DNA of 64,000 bases from Nitrospira sp. (GCA_005116745.1 SWDS01000007.1:66587-130586); one strand, 5' to 3'; counted from the first letter of the stretch, positions 37,484 to 45,911 are shown. Numbers and translations: made by a program. Notes: generated from the sequence alone by a model not told the origin.

Positions 37484-37606
37484 CAGGATGCTGAAAAAGG
37501 CCGCCAGCGGCGTTCTCGCATCGCTCAGAGGCTCAACGTACCGAAGCGTACGCCTTCGTCTCTTCGCTCGCTGCGGCCTTGCTAGCAGCCTTTTTGAGCA
37601 TCCTGC
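37483..37606 (+). repeat. Palindromic dispersed element, copy 2
   Basis: Arms GCAGGATGCTGAAAAAGGCC and (inverted) GGCTGCTAGCAAGG... to GAGCATCCTGC; the outer 20 bases of the two ends pair with two mismatches. The element could form a long hairpin and act as a terminator-like structure for the radical SAM gene. It carries the central GAGGCTCAACGTACC shared in reverse with copy 1. Confidence 0.8.
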
Positions 37607-37652
37607 CATCAACCCAGTTTCCGCAGCCTGGTAATTGGAGGAGATATAAAAC

Positions 37653-38018
37653 ATGAAACATAATCCGGGGTTCTTGCAACTTGTCGAACAGGCAAAACGA
37701 CGTGTGAAGGAGTGTAGTGTGGCTGAGGTAAAGGCTCGTCTCGACCGGGGTGAGCGGTTCCACTTCATCGATATTCGGGAAGATCATGAATTCGCCAAGG
37801 ACCATGCCCAAGGCGCCCGCCACCTGGGGAAGGGAATCATTGAGCGGGATATCGAGTCGGTGGTTCCTGATAAGCAGGACTCAGTGGTGCTCTATTGTGG
37901 GGGAGGCTATCGATCGGCGCTAGCGGCCGATGTATTGCAGCAGATGGGGTATGAGAACGTGATCTCCATGGATGGAGGAATTCGTGCGTGGCGGGAGGCC
38001 GGATACCCGCTGGAATAG
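37653..38018 (+). CDS. Rhodanese-domain protein
   Basis: A 121-residue single-domain sulfurtransferase: FIDIREDHEFAKDHAQGARH at the entry, active-site loop LYCGGGYRSALAADVLQQMG with the catalytic Cys, and the end MDGGIRAWREAGYPLE. The CGGGYRS loop has six residues after Cys, as expected for sulfur-transferring (not phosphatase-like) rhodaneses. GGAGGAG lies before the ATG. Likely cytoplasmic sulfur carrier; no partner adjacent. Confidence 0.93.
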   Translation: MKHNPGFLQLVEQAKRRVKECSVAEVKARLDRGERFHFIDIREDHEFAKDHAQGARHLGKGIIERDIESVVPDKQDSVVLYCGGGYRSALAADVLQQMGYENVISMDGGIRAWREAGYPLE

Positions 38019-38046
38019 GGTGACGGCCTCCCCACACATTGTTTGA

Positions 38047-38595
38047 TTACTTGTTCGTCCGATCGAACTCCTTGATGACCTGCTCGGTGAGATCAATCGT
38101 ATCCTTGCTGTAGATCACGATCTTGACGGTCTGTTCGCTCCCTTTGTCGACGACGATGGACACGCCTCCTTTTTCAGCGACCGTTTGTGTTGCCGAGGAG
38201 ATTTTCTTCATGTACTCGTCGACCAGCTCCTTTTGTTTTTTCTGGAGTTCCATGTTGAATTCTTGCGCACGCTTCTGGAAGTCCTGAACCTTTGTCCGGA
38301 ATTGCCCCTCTTTTTCCTTCTTTTCCGTGTCGGTCCACTTGGGGGCCTGCTCTTTCAATTGTTTCTCGGTATTGCGAAGGTCTTCTTCATCTTTGGCGAG
38401 AAGCTTCTGCCTGGTTCCTACGTATTCCTTCAGCGTTTCGAGCGCGCGTTTCCCTGCCTTGGATTTTTCTAAGACGGATTGCGGGTCTACCACACCCATC
38501 TTAAACTCCGCGGCTTGGGCGTGAGGCGCAGTGAGTAAGAGAACGGGAGAAAGGGCTATTGCCAGAAACAGGGATCGCAGAGCAGAAATACGCAT
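38047..38595 (-). CDS. OmpH/Skp-like periplasmic chaperone
   Basis: A 182-residue protein with a signal peptide (SLFLAIALSPVLLLTAPHAQA, cut after AQA) and the OmpH plan: KMGVVDPQSVLEKSKAGKRA, a long charged coiled coil (about 55-140), and a C-terminal beta piece (VSIVVDKGSEQTVKIVIYSK). Skp-type trimers carry unfolded outer-membrane proteins across the periplasm. AGGAGG lies 12 bases before the ATG at 38595. The gene is not beside bamA or lpxD, so it may be an extra paralog. Confidence 0.88.
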   Translation of the reverse strand: MRISALRSLFLAIALSPVLLLTAPHAQAAEFKMGVVDPQSVLEKSKAGKRALETLKEYVGTRQKLLAKDEEDLRNTEKQLKEQAPKWTDTEKKEKEGQFRTKVQDFQKRAQEFNMELQKKQKELVDEYMKKISSATQTVAEKGGVSIVVDKGSEQTVKIVIYSKDTIDLTEQVIKEFDRTNK

Positions 38596-38678
38596 CTTGG
38601 TTCTTATGCCTCCTGGCCTAGTTTGTGAAATCACGCGAGAATACCCGCGCATCGTGGGTCTGTCAAGCGATGGGATCG

Positions 38679-39089
38679 CTACCATGAATCAAAACTGATT
38701 GACTCTTCCGCGATCCAGATCTCGACGCCGTAGCGCCACTTGAGGCGTCGAGCAACCGCTCGCAAGGCGTATTCATCTGCGTGGACTGGATCAAACGGAT
38801 TCTTGATCTTCTGAATCTTTTCTTTTCTGAACGGCGGTGGATAGCCAAGGTCTTTCATGGCAAGGGCCACGATATTCAACTGAAAAATGCGTGGTGTTTG
38901 GTTCAGTTGCGCCAGGATGACCTCGGTCGATCCATCTGAAGTCGTGTGGGTTTTGTAGACTTCAAGCACTCGGCTTTTGAGCTGAGACCGTTGTGTGTCT
39001 GTAAACTCAGGGATGGCTAACTCTATCAACAGCGCATTGGTAGCTCCGTTGAACGATGGCATGTTGAAAAGTCTGCTTAGTAATCCCAT
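38679..39089 (-). CDS. Conserved-looking protein of unknown function
   Basis: A 136-residue soluble protein (LLSRLFNMPSFNGATNALLI, EVILAQLNQTPRIFQLNIVA, RYGVEIWIAEESISFDSW). I do not recognise a family. It contains no signal peptide or membrane segment and is followed at about 80 bases by the OmpH-like gene on the same strand. Confidence 0.6.
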   Translation of the reverse strand: MGLLSRLFNMPSFNGATNALLIELAIPEFTDTQRSQLKSRVLEVYKTHTTSDGSTEVILAQLNQTPRIFQLNIVALAMKDLGYPPPFRKEKIQKIKNPFDPVHADEYALRAVARRLKWRYGVEIWIAEESISFDSW

Positions 39090-39116
39090 GACCTTCCCTA
39101 CGACTACGGTGTTGTG

Positions 39117-39151
39117 AGTAAAAAGAGCCGCTTGTCATCGTGGCAAGCGGC
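39117..39151 (-). terminator. Rho-independent terminator
   Basis: On the minus strand GCCGCTTG pairs with CAAGCGGC around a 9-base loop and is followed by TCTTTTTAC. It lies about 125 bases beyond the stop of the gene at 39276-39839. Confidence 0.75.
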
Positions 39152-39275
39152 GACAGAGTCGGCAGAGTGTACCGAAAATGGGCCACAGTATTCCACTGTT
39201 TGCTAGGAGTGTGATCCGAGCTCCGGTGAGGGTATGGTGAGCAGAAAAAGAGGGGCAGGCAGGCCTCTCTAGTCT

Positions 39276-39839
39276 TCATAGTCTGGACAAGATCTTGTCG
39301 AGTAGGCGCTTGACGGTCTTGGCAGGGGGAAGCTTGGCCTTGTCGATCTGCGCAAACTCCAGCGTGACGGAATGGTTGCTCTTAAAAGCGGTGCAGCCGA
39401 CCTCATAGATGTGCTTGCCATTCATTGGCCCCGAGAACGTGGAGCAGTCGATTCCCTCGATAGTCAGACGTTGTTCCGAGTCCCCAGCACTCTTTTTCTC
39501 GTTTTGGTCAAGCGCGTCAGCCATCTGTTCCCAGGCCTTCTTGTCAATCGGATCTTTGGTGGTCGAGACCGACCAACGGACGGGAAAGGCGGTGTACTGC
39601 CCGGCCATCTCACTCGTGCATTGGTCCATCTGCATATCGGTGATCAACCCCGGCAGTGAGCCCTTCTTGAGTGACGCAGAGTCGTCCGGAAATAAGCTGG
39701 TGACAGCGACTCCTACGCTTGCCAGCTCTTCACGGGTGAGCAGCGTGCATATCTTGAGCGAATCCGACAGGGCGAGGCTAAGGGAAGGGCTCAATATGAT
39801 GGCGGCGACAACGGTTGAGATGAAGCAGCGAACTCGCAT
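39276..39839 (-). CDS. Secreted protein of unknown function
   Basis: A 187-residue protein with a signal peptide (FISTVVAAIILSPSLSLA) and a mature domain with four cysteines (KICTLLTREELASVGVAV, MDQCTSE, GIDCSTFSGPMNGKHIYEVG, CTAF). The ICTLLTREELASV opening resembles the DUF3558-like N-terminal phrase of the lipoprotein at 23535-24815 (SPCSLITVADVERVLGEPV). Periplasmic; function unknown. Confidence 0.7.
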   Translation of the reverse strand: MRVRCFISTVVAAIILSPSLSLALSDSLKICTLLTREELASVGVAVTSLFPDDSASLKKGSLPGLITDMQMDQCTSEMAGQYTAFPVRWSVSTTKDPIDKKAWEQMADALDQNEKKSAGDSEQRLTIEGIDCSTFSGPMNGKHIYEVGCTAFKSNHSVTLEFAQIDKAKLPPAKTVKRLLDKILSRL

Positions 39840-40228
39840 CGGGTGGACCTTTCTTAGGATTGAGCATGTTTCAACTATAATCGATCATAGCCCTACAGAA
39901 GCAATCATTCTTCACATGAGCGCTGGGAATGTGTCGTGTTTATGACGATATCAGAGGTTACGCGGTGGGTGGACTCTCTCACGCCCACAGGCCGGAACGG
40001 CAGCCTCCTTACGCCGCATGGCGACGGGCAGGGCTTGAGGCTCAGCCAGCATTGCGATTACGTGGGGAAACGGACTTGACGATAATGGGGGAGGTGGCTG
40101 AGAATGTGTGCGGTTCTTCTGCTATCTGAGAGATCGTGTGAGGCTGAGGCGCACAATCCCGGGCAGCCTCTTCCACAGTAAGACCGCAGAAGCGAGCAGC
40201 CTGCTCTCATCAACCAAGGAGTTCCATT
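39840..40228 (+). other. Intergenic stretch between divergent genes
   Basis: About 390 bases separating two divergent secreted-protein genes. A 45-codon frame at 39942-40079 (ISEVTRWVDSLTPTGRNGSL) has no ribosome site and no recognised family. The ends must carry the two promoters. Confidence 0.5.
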
Positions 40229-40741
40229 GTGACGCAGATTTACACGAGAAGGGTCATGAGCACGTGTGTAATGGTGCTCGCCCTGTTCATGGGGCTCCCG
40301 ACATTTGCTCATGAAGATCGGGCCCCGACAGGCTCGTGGAAAGGAGTGCTCCGTTCCACCACGGAACAGCGTCCGCCATTGACCACCCTCTTGACCTTCA
40401 CCGCCGATGGCAATCTCGTCGAATCACGCCGTCTCTATCTGCCGGAGTCTCCGTTAGGTCCACTGCTTGCGACGCCGGGTCACGGCGAGTGGCGCCGTTC
40501 CAAGAACGGCGGGTTCGACGCAACGATCGTGGTGCTCTACCAAGGGGCTTCCGAGCATCCCACATCGCCTGGAATCGTTATCGGCAGGGAGAAGGTGCGG
40601 TACAAGTTGCAACTGCTCAATGGTGGCCAACAACTTCAAGGGACCATCTTGGTCGAAGTGCAAGATGCCGAGGGCAACGTCGTCTCTTCTGATCCAGGCA
40701 CCATCGAGGCCACGCGCATCCGGCCCGAACCCTTGCCGTAA
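40229..40741 (+). CDS. Small secreted protein of unknown function
   Basis: A 170-residue protein with a signal peptide (STCVMVLALFMGLPTFA) and a beta-rich mature domain (GSWKGVLRSTTEQRPPLTTL, LTFTADGNLVESRRLYL, GHGEWRRSKNGGFDATIVVL). The layout of short strands ending in a modified-lipid-like barrel is similar to secreted lipocalin-like small proteins, but no signature is present. GTG at 40229 is chosen because AAGGAG sits 7 bases upstream. An IS30 scrap begins at its stop. Confidence 0.7.
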   Translation: MTQIYTRRVMSTCVMVLALFMGLPTFAHEDRAPTGSWKGVLRSTTEQRPPLTTLLTFTADGNLVESRRLYLPESPLGPLLATPGHGEWRRSKNGGFDATIVVLYQGASEHPTSPGIVIGREKVRYKLQLLNGGQQLQGTILVEVQDAEGNVVSSDPGTIEATRIRPEPLP

Positions 40742-40892
40742 CAGCAGGCGTCGCAAAGCCGAGACATTTTTTCGGGAATGTGCTCAAGCGATGGACGGTC
40801 GTGTTCAACTCGCGCTGGGTGTAACAGGACCAGTCCCTCTTCTTGGGCAGGTATTGGCGCAGCAGGCCAGTGGTATGCTCGTTGGTCCCACA
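40738..40892 (-). mobile_element. Decayed IS30-family scrap, copy 3
   Basis: The minus strand matches the 3' third of the IS30 transposase of copy 1: a TNE-type start, [12 protein letters not shown]-like, then LNTTVHRL and PEKMSRLCDA (copy 1: [18 protein letters not shown]). Only about 155 bases remain and no terminus is visible. Confidence 0.7.
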
Positions 40893-40932
40893 AAGGCAAT
40901 ACTGATGTCTGACCCCAAGGCTTGGTATTGGG

Positions 40933-42384
40933 TTAGGGAGTGTGGGAGGTGACGGAGGGTATGGGAGTCGTCAAGGCCTCGTTTCCTAGATCCCTTATCA
41001 AGCGGTGAAACTCTGGATCGTTCCGAAGTAAGCGTGATCCCGCCAGCAACAGATGATCGACTTCCTCATCGGTGAGTGCCAGGTTGGTGGCGATATTCAT
41101 CAGACGCGCTTCTTCCACCGGATCCGTCACTTCGGTCAGACTGGCATTGATGAAGTAGATGTCTGCGTCGGGTGCGAAGACACTGGACACACCTGCTGAT
41201 CGGTGCTGCAATTGGACGCGCCATTGCTGAATAGCTCGATTCATGAGTTGCATGGTGTCCATGGAGTAACGATTGATGGGAATATCGATCAGGGCTCGGC
41301 TCACCCGCGAGAGGCCGGGAATCTCATTGAGTGTATATTGATTGAGGTCCGGCGCGGTCTCTGCGCTCACCATCAGATAGACCAGTTTTGTAATCTTCTT
41401 GGCGCCGAGCATCTGAAACGTCGATTCCAGATCCCCCACGAGCGCGGTGGTTTCCAACACACTGCGCATGCCGACGTTATCGGACAGGCCGCCGTCCAGC
41501 AAATGGATATAGGGGCGTTTTTTGGCGTCAAGATAGGAGCGGAGTTCGTTCGCCCGTTGTCTGCCCCATGCGGTGGGCCGGTCTTCTATCAACCGAGCCG
41601 GTGGCTGAAAGCCGCATTGGCCGGCATAATTGGTCATTGAAATCGGGCTGAGAAGCAGCGGGAGCGCGCTCGACGAAGCGGCGGCAACGGACAACGGCAA
41701 TCGGTTCAGGTCTGAGCAGATCACGTCGAATTGCCGTTGGTTGAATTCAAATCGAGAAAGGGAGGCCATGTCGGAGGCATGCAGATTGATGATGGGCCGC
41801 TGGTGTCTGACGACCAGATCGCCGAAGGTATGGCCGTCGAACAGTGCCTCGTCCAATAACTCAGCAAAGATGTGGGCGCGGCCAAAATAGGGAGACCAGA
41901 GTCGGAGCCAGTTGGATGGAGACCGGAAGATTCGTGAGCGGAGCTCGCTCTCCCAGTTCTTCCGTAGAAAACGGACCTCGAAATCTTGAAAGATCCGGTC
42001 TCCATATAGGGCGTAGTAGGTAGCGGGAAAACTGCCTCCAGAGACGGCATTGATGATATTCAGCTCGTCCACGAGCCGTTTTTGGCGTCCCTCCCAGACA
42101 ATCGGCGTGCGTGCCAGTTCTTGTAGTACGCCATAGGCAAGGGCTGACGCACGCGCGCCGCCACCGGAAAATGACGCGATGATGAAAAGGCTGTCTGAGC
42201 TGCCGGTTCTGGATGGAGGTAGATTGATGGAGCGATAGCCGTACCCGGCGTCCCATCGGGCCAACGGCGCATTCATGGTTGGGCGGACGTATTCGCAGCC
42301 GAGCAACAGCATCGCGCAGCCGATCAAGAGCCAGGCGCCAAGCGGAGGCCTATGGGCTGTCGAGAGAGAGAGGACTGGTTTCAT
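40933..42384 (-). CDS. Patatin-like phospholipase lipoprotein
   Basis: A 483-residue predicted lipoprotein (GAWLLIGCAMLLLGCEYVRP; lipobox LLGC) with a patatin domain: oxyanion SFSGGGARASALAYGVLQEL, nucleophile region INAVSGGSFPATYYALYG (the family GxSxG appears as AVSGG, an altered first position), and DGGLSDNVGMRSVLE with the catalytic Asp. Patatins hydrolyse acyl chains of phospholipids. The ATG at 42384 is chosen for the signal peptide; an ATG at 42459, only 4 bases after the upstream lipoprotein stop, is the alternative. It forms an operon with that lipoprotein gene. Confidence 0.85.
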   Translation of the reverse strand: MKPVLSLSTAHRPPLGAWLLIGCAMLLLGCEYVRPTMNAPLARWDAGYGYRSINLPPSRTGSSDSLFIIASFSGGGARASALAYGVLQELARTPIVWEGRQKRLVDELNIINAVSGGSFPATYYALYGDRIFQDFEVRFLRKNWESELRSRIFRSPSNWLRLWSPYFGRAHIFAELLDEALFDGHTFGDLVVRHQRPIINLHASDMASLSRFEFNQRQFDVICSDLNRLPLSVAAASSSALPLLLSPISMTNYAGQCGFQPPARLIEDRPTAWGRQRANELRSYLDAKKRPYIHLLDGGLSDNVGMRSVLETTALVGDLESTFQMLGAKKITKLVYLMVSAETAPDLNQYTLNEIPGLSRVSRALIDIPINRYSMDTMQLMNRAIQQWRVQLQHRSAGVSSVFAPDADIYFINASLTEVTDPVEEARLMNIATNLALTDEEVDHLLLAGSRLLRNDPEFHRLIRDLGNEALTTPIPSVTSHTP

Positions 42385-42463
42385 GCGAGGGGGAGGGTAC
42401 GCAGGCAAGTTGGTACTGTCAACTGTCGCTTTCTGACAAGCAACGAGCTGTGTACACATTTCT

Positions 42464-42874
42464 CTAATCCGTCTTTGAAACGCTTGCGGGTCCGGCTAAC
42501 ACGTCCTTGGCATCGTACAGATTAGCAATCCCAACCTGTTCTTGATCTTTGTACATCGTGACCGTCATGGCCGTGCGGCGTGAGAGTCCCAGCACATCTG
42601 TCCGCTGAGCCAGGTGAAAATAGTCGTATCCCTCGCGGAGCGTCAGCTCCGCGCAGCGTCGACGCAGATAGTAGTCAAGCTGCTCCTGGGACGTGAAGGC
42701 ACTAGCCCGATATTCCACCCGGTACACGTTTGCCTTGAGCTGCTCAACTTCTGCACTCGCCGCGTCACCCAGTGGCCTGTATTGTCCAGTCATACAACCG
42801 GTAAGAGCCGCAGCCAAGAGCAGTGCAGTCGACGCATGCATAGCGAAATGGATTTTCCAAAGATGTGTCCACAT
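42464..42874 (-). CDS. Small lipoprotein
   Basis: A 136-residue lipoprotein (or 125 from the ATG at 42841): signal STALLLAAALTGCMTGQYRP with lipobox LTGC, then a CC0125/YajI-type region YRASAFTSQEQLDYYLRRRC, AELTLREGYDYFHLAQRTD. That phrase (RRcaELTlreGYdyF) is seen in small lipoproteins of unknown function. It lies just before the patatin gene. A second copy of its 5' region occurs upstream at 42972-43036. Confidence 0.75.
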   Translation of the reverse strand: MWTHLWKIHFAMHASTALLLAAALTGCMTGQYRPLGDAASAEVEQLKANVYRVEYRASAFTSQEQLDYYLRRRCAELTLREGYDYFHLAQRTDVLGLSRRTAMTVTMYKDQEQVGIANLYDAKDVLAGPASVSKTD

Positions 42875-43036
42875 ATCGGGCGGTCATCGTAGCGAGATGA
42901 GTGTGGGAGGTCAATAGTAGCTGTGAGTTATGTAATAAAAGACTCCCGACCCCATTTATTCTACAAACCTGTTTTGGAAAGATACGTCCGCATAGTGGGT
43001 GGCCACCGTAGCGAGATGAGTTTACGAGATCAACAG
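42852..43036 (-). repeat. Duplicated 5' region of the small lipoprotein gene
   Basis: Positions 42852-42917 and 42972-43036 are about 65-base direct repeats sharing TCGTAGCGAGATGAGT-type sequence (CACCGTAGCGAGATGAGTTT in the second). The first includes the start codon and first residues of the lipoprotein (MWTHLWK); the second has MRTYLSK followed by a stop. It is a truncated copy of promoter plus start. Confidence 0.65.
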
Positions 43037-43248
43037 CCGTTCCTCCCATTCATCTCTCCTTCGAGAGCGATTCGCTTCTGTTGGAATGCGATCTAGAGGA
43101 AAGGATAATATCTATTGTCGCGAAGATTTCCTGCGTAATCTTTTGCGATTATTCAATTCGGTGGGTCGCATTTCAAAACTCAGGAGCGTATTCTGCAACG
43201 AGGCCACATGAAAATGGTCTGTCATTGCAATCAACTCTGGAGGGACAG

Positions 43249-43779
43249 ATGACGACCTTGGAACGGCTGCTTAACGGTGAGTTTATCCATCCCAGCACAT
43301 GGTTTGGAGTCATCTTCTACGCGCTGGTGTTCCTCACGTCGGCGTGGGTGGGGCTCCGTTCGCTGCGTCTCGCGCTGGCACAGCTGGAAGGGAGTTTCCT
43401 GGACCGCACGTCGGTAGGATTCTTGCGCCGCATGGGGGGAGCACTCATCTGGGTGCTGGCTGTGATTCTCTATGCGAATGTGATTCCTGAGCTTCACGCG
43501 TTTGGGACAGCGCTACTTGCGGGTGCCAGTGTGGCGTCAGTCCTGGTGGGATTGGCGGCGCAGAGTACCCTGGGCAATATGATTGCCGGCTTGTCGCTGC
43601 TGATGTATCGACCGTTTCAAATTGGAGACTCCGTGCAGTTGACCGTGCCGGTGGGCGTCCAAACTGGCACGATCGAAGACCTAACGCTCGGCTACACCGT
43701 GATTAAGACGCAACAAAACCAGGAAATCGTGGTTCCGAATAGCGTGATGGCGAGCCAAGCCATCATTAAGTTGGCGTAG
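43249..43779 (+). CDS. Small MscS-like mechanosensitive channel
   Basis: A 176-residue MscS-family protein: helices WFGVIFYALVFLTSAWVGLR and MGGALIWVLAVILYANVIPE, the pore helix and beta region FGTALLAGASVASVLVGLAA, QSTLGNMIAGLSLLMYRPFQ, IGDSVQL and the C-terminal GTIEDLTLGYTVIKTQQNQE IVVPNSVM. It is short, lacking the large C-terminal vestibule domain. GGAGG precedes the ATG at 43249. Its last bases (from about 43722) and 130 following bases recur at 45991 and 47029, separating gene clusters. Confidence 0.88.
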   Translation: MTTLERLLNGEFIHPSTWFGVIFYALVFLTSAWVGLRSLRLALAQLEGSFLDRTSVGFLRRMGGALIWVLAVILYANVIPELHAFGTALLAGASVASVLVGLAAQSTLGNMIAGLSLLMYRPFQIGDSVQLTVPVGVQTGTIEDLTLGYTVIKTQQNQEIVVPNSVMASQAIIKLA

Positions 43780-43915
43780 AGAATGAGGCGCTGCCTCGAT
43801 TCGAACGGTGCGGTGGGTTGGCGGGGCAGGAAATCTATAGTGGGGTGGGCGAGCCAGGAGAGCTCTGCGTGGTTCTATGCTATGTGCGATAGAAGAGCTG
43901 ACACGAAATTGTGTA
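43722..43915 (+). repeat. mscS-end repeat, copy A (native)
   Basis: The last 58 bases of mscS plus about 136 following bases. It contains GTGATGGCGAGCCAAGCCAT, CCTCGATTCGAACGG, GGGCGAGCCAGGAGAG and ends GAAGAGCTGACACGAAATTG. Copies B (45991-46167) and C (47029-47217) match over their whole length with scattered changes. Confidence 0.85.
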
Positions 43916-43980
43916 CTCGGTCACGTGTCTTTAGTATGGGTCATCAATGGTAACGACATCACGGTCATGAGACATTCGAT

Positions 43981-44979
43981 ATGATGAACATCTTCCTCGT
44001 GGCAATCGTCCTTTTCCTGGTCCTCCTGCTGATCGGAGTCGTGCTGTACGTGCGAGTCCCCCGCACATATCAGTCTGCCGATTCTGTCGCCAATTCTTAT
44101 GATGATTGGACGAATGACGGCATCCTTGAGTTCTACTGGGGCGAACATATCCATCTGGGACACTATGGCTCTCCACCCGGCAACAAGGACTTTCTCAAAG
44201 CCAAGTCAGACTTTGTGCATGAAATGGTGCGTTGGGGTGGGTTAGACAAGCTTCCGTCCGGTACGACGGTGTTAGATGTGGGCTGCGGCATTGGCGGCAG
44301 CAGTCGCATGCTGGCGCGGGAGTATGGCTGTGCGGTCACCGGAGTCACCCTCAGCCCTCAGCAAGTCAGACGGGCTCAAGAACTGACCGCCCCAGAGGTG
44401 AATGCCCACTTTCAGGTCGATGATGCGCTGGCACTGTCGTTCCCCGATGCCAGTTTTGATGTGGTCTGGTCGGTCGAGGCAGGACCGCACATGCCGGATA
44501 AGGCACAATTTGCTCGAGAGCTTATGCGCGTGCTGAAACCGGGAGGAATTCTGGTTGTGGCCGATTGGAATCAGCGGGACGATCGCCAGGTTCCACTCAA
44601 TGGTTGGGAAAAGCCGGTGATGCGGCAGCTGCTGGATCAGTGGTCTCATCCGGCCTTTTCGAGCATTGAAGAGTTTTCTGAATTACTGGAGGCCACCGGA
44701 CTGGTGGCGGGTGACGTCACCACAGCCGATTGGACTGCCGAAACCTTACCCTCATGGCTCGATTCGATCTGGCAGGGCGTCATCCGTCCAGCAGGGATTG
44801 TTCGATTCGGCGTGAGCGGGTTCATGAAATCTTTGCGGGAAGTGCCCACGATTCTGTTGATGCGTCTGGCATTCGGGGCAGGGCTCTGTCGCTTTGGCAT
44901 GTTTCGGGCTGTGCATGCCAAGGTCCCGACGAGTGCGCGGTTGTCCGCGCAGACGGATGACAGGCTGGTACGGTCATAA
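43981..44979 (+). CDS. Membrane-anchored SAM methyltransferase, tocopherol-methyltransferase-like
   Basis: A 332-residue protein: N-terminal helix (LVAIVLFLVLLLIGVVLYV), then the motif FYWGEHIHLGHYG, typical of gamma-tocopherol/MPBQ and sterol-type methyltransferases of cyanobacteria and plants. SAM motif I is TTVLDVGCGIGGSSRMLARE; post-I VTGVTLSPQQVRRAQEL; motif II SFPDASFDVVWSVEAGPHM; then MRVLKPGGILVVADW. It probably methylates a membrane quinol or similar lipid. It lies between mscS-end repeats A and B, next to glutathione peroxidase, and reads as imported cargo. Confidence 0.85.
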   Translation: MMNIFLVAIVLFLVLLLIGVVLYVRVPRTYQSADSVANSYDDWTNDGILEFYWGEHIHLGHYGSPPGNKDFLKAKSDFVHEMVRWGGLDKLPSGTTVLDVGCGIGGSSRMLAREYGCAVTGVTLSPQQVRRAQELTAPEVNAHFQVDDALALSFPDASFDVVWSVEAGPHMPDKAQFARELMRVLKPGGILVVADWNQRDDRQVPLNGWEKPVMRQLLDQWSHPAFSSIEEFSELLEATGLVAGDVTTADWTAETLPSWLDSIWQGVIRPAGIVRFGVSGFMKSLREVPTILLMRLAFGAGLCRFGMFRAVHAKVPTSARLSAQTDDRLVRS

Positions 44980-45006
44980 ATCTGAAGACGCTGTGAGGTG
45001 GGAGCT

Positions 45007-45483
45007 ATGAGTTTCTACGACATCAACCTCGTCACGATCGACGGCACGCCGCAGAAGATGGAGGTCTACCGCGGCAAGACGCTGCTCATCGTGAATGTCG
45101 CGAGCCAGTGCGGCTTCACGCCGCAGTATGAGGGCCTTCAGGCGCTCTACGGAACATTCAAAGATCGAGGTTTCGTGGTGCTCGGGTTCCCCTGTAACCA
45201 GTTCGGCCAGCAGGAGCCGGGCGGCGAAGCGGAGATTGAACAGTTCTGCACCAGGAACTTCAGTGTCACCTTTCCGATGTTCGCCAAGATCGACGTCAAC
45301 GGCGTGAACGCACACCCGCTCTACCAATATCTGAAATCGGAGAAGCCCGGGATTCTCGGGACCGAGGGGATCAAATGGAACTTCACCAAGTTCCTCGTCG
45401 GTTCCGACGGCACGGTCTTGAAACGCTATGCGCCGAGTGAGAAGCCGGAGATGATCGAGGCCGATCTCGCTACGAAGCTCTAG
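45007..45483 (+). CDS. Glutathione peroxidase-family protein
   Basis: A 158-residue thiol peroxidase. The active site uses Cys (VNVASQCGFTPQYEGLQALY) where animal enzymes have selenocysteine; a resolving-type region FPCNQFGQQEPG and the Trp site IKWNFTKFLV complete the triad. The start is ATG 45007 after GGTGGGAGCT. Third-codon positions are more GC-rich than in nearby genes, suggesting transfer. It is 27 bases after the methyltransferase, so the two form one unit between mscS-end repeats A and B. Confidence 0.93.
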   Translation: MSFYDINLVTIDGTPQKMEVYRGKTLLIVNVASQCGFTPQYEGLQALYGTFKDRGFVVLGFPCNQFGQQEPGGEAEIEQFCTRNFSVTFPMFAKIDVNGVNAHPLYQYLKSEKPGILGTEGIKWNFTKFLVGSDGTVLKRYAPSEKPEMIEADLATKL

Positions 45484-45494
45484 ACGACCGGGGT

Positions 45495-45549
45495 CGTCGA
45501 GAAGCGAAATCTTTACCTGCTCGAAAATTCAGAATGTCCCCGTGTTATC
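45495..45549 (+). repeat. Short dispersed repeat, left copy
   Basis: Shares TACCTGCTCGAAAATTCAGA and CCCCGT.TTATC with 46942-46998, the right copy, which lies just before mscS-end repeat C. About 55 bases, no ORF. Confidence 0.7.
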
Positions 45550-45686
45550 TTCCTGTTCTCGAGGCCTCAAGTGTATGACACATCGTGTATCGCCATGTTT
45601 CAGCCCCTGCTAGGCCTTCGAGGAGGGATTGATTATAATGAGCCCTATCGCAGATCTGGGATTCGATTCGAGTGAGGGAATGGGCA

Positions 45687-45911
45687 ATGGGAACAAGAAG
45701 CTATACGGCGATCGTCGAAAAGGAAGGAGCGAGTTATGTCGCGCTCTGCCCGGAACTGGACGTAGCCAGCCAAGGAGAGACGGTCGAATCGGCCACGGCC
45801 AATCTCAAAGAAGCGGTCGAACTGTTTCTCGAATGCGCCGATCCCGCCGAAGTCGAACGCCGGCTCCATACACAGGTTTTTGTCACCCGCTTCGAAGCGG
45901 CCCATGGGTAA
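45687..45911 (+). CDS. hicB: HicB-like antitoxin
   Basis: A 74-residue HicB N-terminal-type protein: YTAIVEKEGASYVALCPELD followed by VASQGETVESATANLKEAVE and LFLECADP. This is the RNase-H-like partial fold that blocks HicA. It has no DNA-binding domain, as in short HicB proteins. ATG 45687 gives the conserved start. Its stop overlaps the hicA ATG. The toxin is truncated, so the antitoxin no longer has a functional partner here. Confidence 0.88.
   Translation: MGTRSYTAIVEKEGASYVALCPELDVASQGETVESATANLKEAVELFLECADPAEVERRLHTQVFVTRFEAAHG

Noticed and set aside
39942-40079. 45-codon frame (ISEVTRWVDSLTPTGRNGSL...) between divergent secreted-protein genes
   Set aside because: No ribosome site and no recognised family; it may be a remnant, but the evidence is too thin.
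43800-43830. CTCGATTCGAAC in the mscS-end repeat looks like a tRNA T-arm
   Set aside because: Copy C has lost the pattern and no acceptor, D-arm or anticodon stem can be drawn around it.
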